64,000 nt of DNA from Flectobacillus longus (lineage in GTDB: Bacteria > Bacteroidota > Bacteroidia > Cytophagales > Spirosomataceae): contig NZ_JASHIC010000006.1 in the NCBI RefSeq assembly GCF_030056705.1, forward strand, positions 124,001 through 188,000, given 5' to 3'. Below are positions 35,991 to 43,553 of the stretch, in pieces. The notes beneath the pieces were generated by a model. The model did no database searches. It was not told the DNA's origin and saw only the letters and a program-made list of their open reading frames with translations. Both the position numbers and the translations under genes were made by a program. Each line of letters opens with the position of its first letter. The stretch's first letter is position 1.

Positions 35991-37463
35991 ATGGAAAACC
36001 TTCAGCAACATATTGATTCAGTCATGCAAAAAGCCTCTGAGGCTTTTAAGATATATCGTAAAGTTTCAGGAAAGGAGAAAGCTGTTTTTCTCAGAACAAT
36101 TGCACAAAATATCTTGGATTTAGGTGATAGTTTAATTCAAACAGCACATCAAGAAACTAATATTCCAGAGGCTCGACTCATAGGCGAGCGCACACGTACC
36201 TGTTTTCAGCTTGAAACCAATGCCCGTTTGCTGGAGGAAGGCTCGTGGGTTGAGGCTCGTATTGATACCGCATTGCCTGAACGAGAACCGATGCCTCGTC
36301 CAGATATTCGCAAAATGTTGATTCCCATTGGCCCAGTTGTCGTTTTTGGTGCCAGCAATTTTCCTTTTGCTTATTCTACGGCAGGAGGCGATACCGCTTC
36401 GGCTTTAGCTGCTGGTTGTCCCGTTGTGGTAAAAGGTCACCCTGCTCATGCCAAAACCTCCGAAATGGTAGCGGAAGCTGTTTCAAAAGCTGTATCAACT
36501 TGTGGTTTACCAGATGGTACATTTGCACACGTGGCTGGACACAGTTTTGAAGTTGGTCGAGCATTGGTATTGCATCCTATAACCAAAGCCGTTGGTTTTA
36601 CGGGGTCACTCAACGGAGGAAAAGCGCTTTTTGATTTGGCAAATCAACGCCCTGAACCAATTCCTGTATTTTCGGAAATGGGTAGTATCAATCCTGTAGT
36701 GTTAATGCCTGAAAAACTCAAAGAAGAGGCATCACAAATTGCTCTTACTTATGCCAATTCGATTACTTTGGGTATGGGACAGTTTTGCACTAATCCTGGG
36801 CTAATTCTGGCAACAGATAATCCGGATTTGGATACTTTCATCAAAATGCTCAGTAAAGCCGTTGAACAGGTAGCACCGGCGGCTATGCTCAATGCTGGAA
36901 TTTATCAAAATTTTGAAGGAAAAAGAACCGTAGCATTATCGCAAGAAGGTGTCAAAACAGAAGTAGAATCGTTAGCCGAAAAAACTGGTATTATTCAGGC
37001 TATTCCAACTATAGCCTCGGTATCGAGTAGTATATTTTTAGAAAATCCTACTTTACATCAAGAAGTGTTTGGGCCATACTCATTGATTGTAAAATGCACC
37101 GATTTGGATGATTTGTTGAAAGTTATCGAACATTTAGAAGGTCAACTTACCTCTACTTTGATGGCAACAGAAGAGGAGTTACAAAGTCATCCTGCCATTT
37201 TTGAAACTCTTAGAAATAAATGTGGTCGCCTCATTTTTAATGGCGTACCTACTGGTGTTGAGGTTTGTTATGCGATGCAACATGGAGGTCCATTTCCCGC
37301 TACAACTGATTCTCGTTTTGGTGCGGTTGGTCCCGACGCTATTAAACGCTGGGTACGACCAGCCAGTTTTCAAAATTTTCCAGAAAAACTATTACCTGCC
37401 GAACTACAAAGTCAAAATCCGCTGAATATCTGGAGGATTGTCAACGATGAATGGACTAGATAG
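35991..37463 (+). CDS. 2,5-dioxovalerate (alpha-ketoglutarate semialdehyde) dehydrogenase
   Basis: 490 aa ALDH-superfamily protein close to NADP-dependent ketoglutarate semialdehyde dehydrogenases. PIGPVVVFGASNFPFAYS (cofactor-domain start), VKGHPAHAKTSE, catalytic Glu in FSEMGSINPV, catalytic Cys in GMGQFCTNPG, and GVPTGVEVCYAMQHGGPFPA are typical. It oxidises ketoglutarate semialdehyde in pentose, glucarate or hydroxyproline breakdown; none of those upstream genes is near. Starts directly at the ALDH domain, about 30 residues shorter at the N-terminus than some homologues. Confidence 0.9.
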   Translation: MENLQQHIDSVMQKASEAFKIYRKVSGKEKAVFLRTIAQNILDLGDSLIQTAHQETNIPEARLIGERTRTCFQLETNARLLEEGSWVEARIDTALPEREPMPRPDIRKMLIPIGPVVVFGASNFPFAYSTAGGDTASALAAGCPVVVKGHPAHAKTSEMVAEAVSKAVSTCGLPDGTFAHVAGHSFEVGRALVLHPITKAVGFTGSLNGGKALFDLANQRPEPIPVFSEMGSINPVVLMPEKLKEEASQIALTYANSITLGMGQFCTNPGLILATDNPDLDTFIKMLSKAVEQVAPAAMLNAGIYQNFEGKRTVALSQEGVKTEVESLAEKTGIIQAIPTIASVSSSIFLENPTLHQEVFGPYSLIVKCTDLDDLLKVIEHLEGQLTSTLMATEEELQSHPAIFETLRNKCGRLIFNGVPTGVEVCYAMQHGGPFPATTDSRFGAVGPDAIKRWVRPASFQNFPEKLLPAELQSQNPLNIWRIVNDEWTR

Positions 37464-37666
37464 ATATTAGTGCTGAATTACGAGTTGTGAATTAGGAGTG
37501 TAAAGTTTGATTTTTATGCTGTGGTCATTTTTCAAAATGTATTAGAGATTTTCATTCGAAGCACTTTTAAACTTTTAGCTTACAACATAACGCTTAAAGC
37601 CTATTGCCGATAAAATTTATTTTACCCACAGAATTTACTGAAATTAATTACCAACTATCAATAACA

Positions 37667-38539
37667 ATGAAAAAACGTCTGATTACCTCTCTGCTTTTAG
37701 GACTTTCGTGTATGACTTTTGGACAAAAAAAGAGTGATACAAAAGAATGGGAGCAACTATTTAATGGAAAAAACTTAGATGGCTGGGACATCAAAATCCG
37801 CCATTATGATTTGAATGACAACTTTGCCAACACGTTTCGTGTAAAAGACGGAAAATTGGTTGTGTCGTATGATGGTTACGATAAGTTTGATGAAAAATTT
37901 GGTCATATTTTCTACAAAAAGAAATTCTCCAACTACATCATCGCTACCGAATATCGTTTTGTAGGCGAGCAAGCGCCTGAAGGACCAGGATGGGCATATC
38001 GTAACAGCGGTATCATGCTTCACTGTCAGCCAGCAGCTTCAATGGGGAAAGACCAAGATTTTCCAATTTCGATTGAAGTACAGCTTTTAGGTGGCTCAGG
38101 CAAGGGCGAGCGTACTACTTGTAACCTTTGTACACCAGGAACAAATGTAGAAATGAATGGCAAGCTATTTACGCCACACTGTATCAACTCCAAATCAAAA
38201 ACATACGACGGTGACCAATGGGTAAGAGCCGAAGTGATGGTCTTGGGTGATTCATTGGTAAGACATTATGTAAATGGAGAAATGGTGTTGGAATATCAAA
38301 AACCTCAAGTAGGAGGGGGTAATGTTGATGCCTATAACCCTGCCTTCAAACCCGATGGAAAACTATTGAATGAAGGTTATATTTCTCTTCAAAGTGAAAG
38401 CCACCCTGTTGAATTCCGTAAAGTTGAAGTATTACAGCTAGAAGGTTGTATGGATCCTAAAGCTTTGAACTATAAGTCTTATTTTATCAAATCTTTACCT
38501 AATACCTGCAAATACGCCAAGAAAAAGGGTAAAAAGTAA
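37667..38539 (+). CDS. DUF1080 (3-keto-disaccharide hydrolase) domain protein, exported
   Basis: 290 aa from the ATG at 37667, which begins the signal peptide MKKRLITSLLLGLSCMTFGQ; the frame is open to 37604. One DUF1080 domain: EWEQLFNGKNLDGWDIKI, TEYRFVGEQAPEGPGWAYRNSGIMLH split over that block, VEVLQLEG. The family has a concanavalin-like fold and includes 3-keto-glucoside hydrolases. A short Cys-containing C-terminal tail (GCMDPKALNYKSYF...NTCKYAKKKGKK) is reminiscent of the MDPxAxNY calcium-binding motif seen in surface proteins. Confidence 0.88.
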   Translation: MKKRLITSLLLGLSCMTFGQKKSDTKEWEQLFNGKNLDGWDIKIRHYDLNDNFANTFRVKDGKLVVSYDGYDKFDEKFGHIFYKKKFSNYIIATEYRFVGEQAPEGPGWAYRNSGIMLHCQPAASMGKDQDFPISIEVQLLGGSGKGERTTCNLCTPGTNVEMNGKLFTPHCINSKSKTYDGDQWVRAEVMVLGDSLVRHYVNGEMVLEYQKPQVGGGNVDAYNPAFKPDGKLLNEGYISLQSESHPVEFRKVEVLQLEGCMDPKALNYKSYFIKSLPNTCKYAKKKGKK

Positions 38540-38552
38540 GTATTAGGAAAGT

Positions 38553-38634
38553 GGCAAAGGCATAAAGTAACAAAGGCACAAAGTGTAGAGTTTGTTTTCA
38601 CTTTGTGCCTTTGTGTCTTAATACCTTTGTCACT
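38553..38634. terminator. Long imperfect inverted repeat between convergent genes
   Basis: Arms of about 35 nt: GTGGCAAAGGCATAAAGTAA onward to 38585, and 38599 to the reverse-complement GTGACAAAGGTATT... The inner 15 bp, CAAAGGCACAAAGTG / CACTTTGTGCCTTTG, are perfect. Lies between the DUF1080 and hemJ genes and probably ends both transcripts; CAAAGGCACAAAG units look like a repeated sequence. Confidence 0.7.
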
Positions 38635-38640
38635 CTCAAG

Positions 38641-39186
38641 CTATTTCCTCTTCTCTCTGAGTGATTTTGCAATTTTTACTGCTGTCATAATCAGTACTGC
38701 AAAGACTAATAATCCTACTACACCCCAAATCCAGTCGATGGTATTTTTTAGAATTACTAGAAAAACAATCGCAAAAAGGAATATCGTTGCTACTTCGTTA
38801 TAAAGCCTTAATTGAAAGCTTGTAAATCGAAATTTACCTTCGCGAAGCTCAAAAATAATTTTTCGACAAAGAAAATGGTAAATCAAAAGTCCTACCACAA
38901 AGCTTAATTTAAGATGCAACCAGCCATGTTGTGCAAAACTATCCCACCAAGACCAATATACCAACGTCGCACCCGAAATAAGGGTCAACCACATAGCGGG
39001 AACCATGATGGCATTGAACAAAACCTTTTCCATCTTCTTGAACTGCTCTTGGATAATATCTCGTTCGAGTTCAGGCTTAGTGTTAGCTTCGGTATGATAA
39101 ACAAATAAGCGTGGCAAATAGAATAATCCAGCGAACCAGCTCACCACAAAAATAATATGTATGGCCTTGATATGGTTATAATCCAT
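38641..39186 (-). CDS. hemJ: Protoporphyrinogen oxidase HemJ (CopD-like)
   Basis: 181 aa with four helices. IKAIHIIFVVSWFAGLFYLPRLFVYH carries the conserved His and the HemJ signature; LISGATLVYW, GWLHLKLSFVVGLLIYHFLCR give the later conserved His/Lys. It converts protoporphyrinogen IX to protoporphyrin IX for haem. Its start is 6 nt downstream of the glycosyltransferase stop, so the two may be in one transcript. Confidence 0.92.
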   Translation of the reverse strand: MDYNHIKAIHIIFVVSWFAGLFYLPRLFVYHTEANTKPELERDIIQEQFKKMEKVLFNAIMVPAMWLTLISGATLVYWSWWDSFAQHGWLHLKLSFVVGLLIYHFLCRKIIFELREGKFRFTSFQLRLYNEVATIFLFAIVFLVILKNTIDWIWGVVGLLVFAVLIMTAVKIAKSLREKRK

Positions 39187-39192
39187 GTATAA

Positions 39193-39924
39193 CTAGCGTT
39201 TGTATGATTTGAATAAACTCAACCATTTCATCTGAATAACCCCAAATACAGCTTCCTTAAAGATATTAGCTGACATTTTGGATTCTCCTTTGGTACGGTC
39301 GGTAAAGATTATTGGAACTTCTTCGATTTTGAAGCCGTATTTCCAAGTAGTAAACTTCATTTCTACTTGAAAGGCATATCCTACAAATCGAATTTTATCA
39401 AGATCTATTGTTTTTAAAACGGTATCACGGTAGCACTTAAAACCTGCTGTGACATCCATGATCGTCATCTGAGTAATAAAGCGTACATAGTATCCTGCAA
39501 AATAAGACATCAAAACACGCCCCATTGGCCAGTTTACAACGTTAACACCCTTGATATAACGTGAACCTATAGCTAAATCAGCACCTCCAACAGCACAAGC
39601 GTTATAAAGACGAACTAAATCATCAGGATTGTGAGAAAAGTCGGCATCCATTTCAAAAATATATTCAAAACCACGAGCCAACGCATATTTGAACCCATGG
39701 ATATAGGCTGTTCCTAGTCCTAGTTTTCCCTTTCGTTCTTGCAAATGAAGTCTTTCACCGTATTGTACTTGTAATTCTTTTACTTTGAGGCCAGTCCCAT
39801 CAGGAGAGCCATCATCTACAATTAACAAGTCAAAACTGGGTTCAAGACTCATTACCTTGTGAATGATAGCTTCAATATTTTCAATTTCGTTGTACGTTGG
39901 GATAATGACGATACGATTGTTCAT
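39193..39924 (-). CDS. Polyprenol monophosphomannose synthase (GT2)
   Basis: 243 aa family 2 glycosyltransferase like dolichyl-phosphate mannosyltransferase without a membrane domain. IIPTYNEIENIEAII, DLLIVDDGSPDGTG (DxD-like), GLGTAYIHGFKYA, FEMDADFSHNPDDL and GSRYIKGVNVVNWP are all present. It transfers mannose from GDP-mannose to a polyprenyl phosphate. This fits with GDP-fucose synthase nearby as surface-glycan or glycoprotein machinery. Confidence 0.92.
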   Translation of the reverse strand: MNNRIVIIPTYNEIENIEAIIHKVMSLEPSFDLLIVDDGSPDGTGLKVKELQVQYGERLHLQERKGKLGLGTAYIHGFKYALARGFEYIFEMDADFSHNPDDLVRLYNACAVGGADLAIGSRYIKGVNVVNWPMGRVLMSYFAGYYVRFITQMTIMDVTAGFKCYRDTVLKTIDLDKIRFVGYAFQVEMKFTTWKYGFKIEEVPIIFTDRTKGESKMSANIFKEAVFGVIQMKWLSLFKSYKR

Positions 39925-40132
39925 TGATAAAACGATTTTAATGGCTCTTTTACAAAAGCTTTAGAGCACAATGTTATTGTATTAGTAGAATGATATAACG
40001 ACACAATATTTGAACAAATCCCTAAAATAAGTTTAAAATCATAGTGTTTTGTCAGATGATTCTAAAACTAATTTTTACATTCTCCCTTAGGTATGCTCAT
40101 GGTGTCATTCTAAAATATCATATTACCTTATA

Positions 40133-40510
40133 TCAGATTGGCTTCTTGGTTGTGTCAGGTTTAGAAGCACGTTGTTTTTTTAAATAGCGTTCATTTTGAA
40201 CTTCAAGGTCTTTTACTACTTTAGTGTACATCGTTTTAAATTGTTCTGGCTGAGCCACATAATATTTAAAGCTTTCACGGTAAATAGCCGTATCGACACC
40301 ATATTTCTTGAAAATTTCTTTTTCAAGTCCTTTATAGACTATCAATGACGAATCAGCACTGCCCAAGTGCAAATTATTCACTTGGTTTTCAGCGATATGT
40401 ACCTCTTCCAGAAGACGTATCATCTTGTCTTCTGGAATCAAATTATCGGGTTTATCGGATGTACTACATGCCGACAAAAGCCCTATCAGTAGAAGAATTC
40501 TTGCTCTCAC
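40133..40510 (-). CDS. DUF4296 lipoprotein
   Basis: 125 aa. Starts with GTG at 40510; an in-frame stop six nt further upstream excludes a longer form. Short lipoprotein signal RILLLIGLLSAC (Cys 15). DUF4296 features: IPEDKMIRLLEEVHIAENQVN then IFKKYGVDTAIYRESFKYYV. The family is Bacteroidota-specific with unknown function. The -7 box lies right at the start codon, so the message may be leaderless. Confidence 0.85.
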   Translation of the reverse strand: MRARILLLIGLLSACSTSDKPDNLIPEDKMIRLLEEVHIAENQVNNLHLGSADSSLIVYKGLEKEIFKKYGVDTAIYRESFKYYVAQPEQFKTMYTKVVKDLEVQNERYLKKQRASKPDTTKKPI

Positions 40511-40514
40511 ATTT

Positions 40515-40522
40515 CAAAATTA
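40515..40522 (-). promoter_or_regulatory. -7 box adjacent to the DUF4296 start codon
   Basis: Minus-strand TAATTTTG ends 4 nt before the GTG start. No TTG at the ideal -33 spacing. Confidence 0.4.
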
Positions 40523-40680
40523 CAGGGATTTTAGGTAGTTTTAAAGCAATTCTTGGATAATTAGGAATTATTAACACTTTTATCTACAAGTACTTGGTTC
40601 ACTTTATAAAAGTGTGAACTCCTTTCAGCGTTTCGAGTTATTTACATTAAACAGCAATAACTCCATCTACTCAGAAGGCT

Positions 40681-41550
40681 ATGAACCCACAGGCTTTTTT
40701 AGCGAAATTACATAAATTCGAAATTCGTATTCGCAAAGCGGTTACCTCCCAAATGCGAGGTAATTTCAACTCTGTGTTTAAAGGTTCTGGACTAGAATTC
40801 AGCGACTTACGATTATATCAATATGGCGACGACGTTCGCCTAATCGACTGGAATACCACAGCCAAAGGGCATGGTACTTTTGTCAAAATCTTCAAAGAAG
40901 AAAAAGAACAAACTGTTTTTTTTATGGTCGATGTAAGCGCCTCACAGGATGTAGGACGCTCTGATCGCTCAAAATTAGATACTGCTAAAGAAATTTGTGG
41001 CGTTCTTACGCTATCTGCTATCAAAGAGGCTAGTCACGTAGGATTACTGTGTTTTTCGGACCAAAAAGAAAAATATATCAAACCTGCCAACACACTCAAA
41101 CATGGCTACAGGACGATTCTGGAGCTTTTCAAGCTCAAACCTGAATCTGCTGGAACTAACCTTAAAAAAATGGTTTTATTTGGCCTAGAAGTTATCAAGC
41201 GCCGTAGTCTTATTTTTGTAGTTTCAGATTTTATAGATACAGGATACGAAGAAAACCTAAAGGCACTTGCTCGAAAACACGACCTAGTAGTGATTCATTT
41301 GTACGATCAACGCGAAACCAACTTACCTCGTTTAGGGATTATCCCTGTATTTGATACCGAGAGTAAAAAAACGATTTGGGTCAACGCATCCTCTAGCTGG
41401 TTTAGAAATCGAATGAAAAATCTTTTTGAAGATAACTCTAAAACACTTGAACAGCTTTGTAAACAAAATAAAGCCAATTATTTATCCATTGATGCCTCCG
41501 AAGATTACGTCAACAAGCTCATTAAATTATTTAAAGTGCGCAAAAAATAA
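40681..41550 (+). CDS. DUF58 domain protein of a Bat operon
   Basis: 289 aa. DVRLIDWNTTAKGHG (51-65) is the DUF58 hallmark; VFFMVDVSASQDVG follows with a vWA-like core. Cytosolic. In Bacteroidota it is normally encoded between a MoxR ATPase and Bat proteins. MoxR is not upstream here: the preceding gene is divergent. Followed by the BatD-like gene after 15 nt. Confidence 0.9.
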   Translation: MNPQAFLAKLHKFEIRIRKAVTSQMRGNFNSVFKGSGLEFSDLRLYQYGDDVRLIDWNTTAKGHGTFVKIFKEEKEQTVFFMVDVSASQDVGRSDRSKLDTAKEICGVLTLSAIKEASHVGLLCFSDQKEKYIKPANTLKHGYRTILELFKLKPESAGTNLKKMVLFGLEVIKRRSLIFVVSDFIDTGYEENLKALARKHDLVVIHLYDQRETNLPRLGIIPVFDTESKKTIWVNASSSWFRNRMKNLFEDNSKTLEQLCKQNKANYLSIDASEDYVNKLIKLFKVRKK

Positions 41551-41565
41551 GTAGGCAAAACTGTT

Positions 41566-42495
41566 ATGAAGCTATTATCCTCTCAAAATATCTATCGTTA
41601 TACCAAGGTCTTTGGTCTGGTATGGGCTTTATTTCTAGCTCATACATCAGCTTGGGCACAAGTAAAGGGTAAATTTATCGAAGATAGTATCGGAATAGGC
41701 ATTCCTATCAAATATGTTTTAAGTTTTAAACATCCTGAAAAATTTGATGTTTTTTTTCCTGATTCTACTTACAACTTTGCGCCATTCGAGCTAGTCAAAC
41801 GTGAATATACTCCCACTTCTACACAAAAAGGTATTAGTCTTGATAGTGTTATATATACCTTAATTTCATTCGATGTAGTACCTATTCAGAAGCTTCAATT
41901 ACCTGTATATATTCGTACTACAAATGATTGTACCAAAGTGATGCCACTTGAGGACTCGATTTACTTCCAATCGATGATTCCTGCTAAAACAAAAATAGAC
42001 ACCTTAAAACTCAAAATGGATACTCTGCCGATTCATTTGACTCAACAAGCCAATTATCCTTTGATGATTATGGTCTTTATGGGCTTAGGAGCTTTTGGTA
42101 TGATTATTTTTTGGTTGTTTGGAAAACCCATCAAACGGCAAATCAAACTGTTTCAGTTTCGCAGAAGATTCGACGAATATCAGCGTGTATTTCAGCGACT
42201 TAGCAAAGACACCAATGAATTAAATAGGAGATTAGAAAACGTAGAAAAAGCGCTTGTACTTTGGAAAAAATATATTGAACGTCTTGAGGAAAAGCCTTTT
42301 ACCACATTTACCACCAAAGAGATTCTTGACAATATCAAAGATGCTCGTTTGCCTGATGCACTGCGAGAAATTGACGCAACAATTTATGGAGGTAACTTTT
42401 CTAGAAAAACGGTTTCATCTTTAGCAATTTTACAAGAACTAGCCGAAGGTCTTTATCGCGAACATCGTCAAGACCTTATCGATAGTCCTGTTTAA
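41566..42495 (+). CDS. BatD-like membrane protein
   Basis: 309 aa. Signal peptide ending near AWAQ (residues 1-30), an exported beta-rich domain (31-160), one transmembrane helix (about 164-185, LMIMVFMGLGAFGMIIFWLF) and a basic cytosolic helical tail rich in R, E and K. This fits the membrane protein regularly placed between DUF58 and BatA genes in Bacteroidota. It may present the complex at the inner membrane. Function unproven. Confidence 0.78.
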   Translation: MKLLSSQNIYRYTKVFGLVWALFLAHTSAWAQVKGKFIEDSIGIGIPIKYVLSFKHPEKFDVFFPDSTYNFAPFELVKREYTPTSTQKGISLDSVIYTLISFDVVPIQKLQLPVYIRTTNDCTKVMPLEDSIYFQSMIPAKTKIDTLKLKMDTLPIHLTQQANYPLMIMVFMGLGAFGMIIFWLFGKPIKRQIKLFQFRRRFDEYQRVFQRLSKDTNELNRRLENVEKALVLWKKYIERLEEKPFTTFTTKEILDNIKDARLPDALREIDATIYGGNFSRKTVSSLAILQELAEGLYREHRQDLIDSPV

Positions 42496-42548
42496 TGTTA
42501 ACTTGATTTCTATCAATTTAACATTCATTTCTCAGCAATTAATAGCAC

Positions 42549-43541
42549 ATGGAGGCTTGGTATTCAAAATATTGGTTTAGTATTCAAACTCTTTCATCCT
42601 TTGAATGGGCACAACCATTCTATCTGTACTGTATTCCTGCCATACCTTTTTTGTTCATTATTCGTAACTGGATTGTTGGTAACAATGTACAAAAACTCAA
42701 CGTTGCATTTCCAGCGCAGCAATTTCGCTCAAGCTGGATTAGTGCTCTTCGGTTTGTTCCTGGACTATTGCTTGTTTTGAGTATTATGCTAATTTTAGTA
42801 GCCTTAGCTCGTCCTCAGAGGGCTATTTCTACGCAGGAAGAAGTTTCGGAAGGCATCGACATTATGTTGGCATTGGATATTTCGGCTTCAATGGAGGCTA
42901 CAGATATTCCTCCCAGTAGATTGGGAGTTGCCAAAAAAGTCGCCAAAAAGTTTATCGAAGGACGTTTTCAGGATAGAATTGGGATGGTCATTTTTGCAGG
43001 AGAACCTTTTTCGCTTTGCCCACTGACCAATGATTATGATATGCTTAAGGACTATATCGATGAAATTCACCCTTCGTTGATTGCCACCTCTGGCACAGCG
43101 CTTGGCAATGCCTTAGGTATGTGTATCAATCGAATGAGAGAAATTACCTCTAAATCTAAGGTGATTATTTTGCTTTCAGATGGAGACAATACTGCGGGAA
43201 ACCTTGACCCTGTACTTTCGGCACAAATGGCTCGTGCTTTTGGGATGAAATTATACACGATTGCTGTGGGCTCAAACAAAATCAATACCGAAAAAGTAGA
43301 TGAAAGTGCCCTCAGGAATATTGCTACGATTGGTAATGGCAAATTCTTCCGAGCGACGGATGCACGTTCTTTGGAGAATATTTTTAAAGAAATTAACCGT
43401 TTAGAAAAAGTAGAAATCAAGCAGAATCGTTATAAAAATCTACGTGATTTCTACCATAATTATCTTCGTTGGGCAATTGTGCTATTATTGCTCTCTTTTG
43501 CTTGCAAAAATACTTTTATGGGTAATATTCTGGAAGATTAA
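42549..43541 (+). CDS. batA: BatA-like von Willebrand factor A membrane protein
   Basis: 330 aa. Two N-terminal helices (about 25-40 and 66-86), a vWA domain with the MIDAS motif D110-I-S112-A-S114, TSGTALG and ILLSDGDN, and a C-terminal helix (about 306-322). Bat proteins were linked to aerotolerance and envelope stress in Bacteroides and Leptospira. The operon stops here: the next gene is on the other strand, so BatB/C/D-TPR partners are not adjacent. Confidence 0.9.
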   Translation: MEAWYSKYWFSIQTLSSFEWAQPFYLYCIPAIPFLFIIRNWIVGNNVQKLNVAFPAQQFRSSWISALRFVPGLLLVLSIMLILVALARPQRAISTQEEVSEGIDIMLALDISASMEATDIPPSRLGVAKKVAKKFIEGRFQDRIGMVIFAGEPFSLCPLTNDYDMLKDYIDEIHPSLIATSGTALGNALGMCINRMREITSKSKVIILLSDGDNTAGNLDPVLSAQMARAFGMKLYTIAVGSNKINTEKVDESALRNIATIGNGKFFRATDARSLENIFKEINRLEKVEIKQNRYKNLRDFYHNYLRWAIVLLLLSFACKNTFMGNILED

Positions 43542-43553
43542 CTCTATCTATCA

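Noticed and set aside
42549-42620. Possible later start for BatA
   Set aside because: The first ATG gives the two N-terminal helices expected in BatA proteins; no better start was seen.
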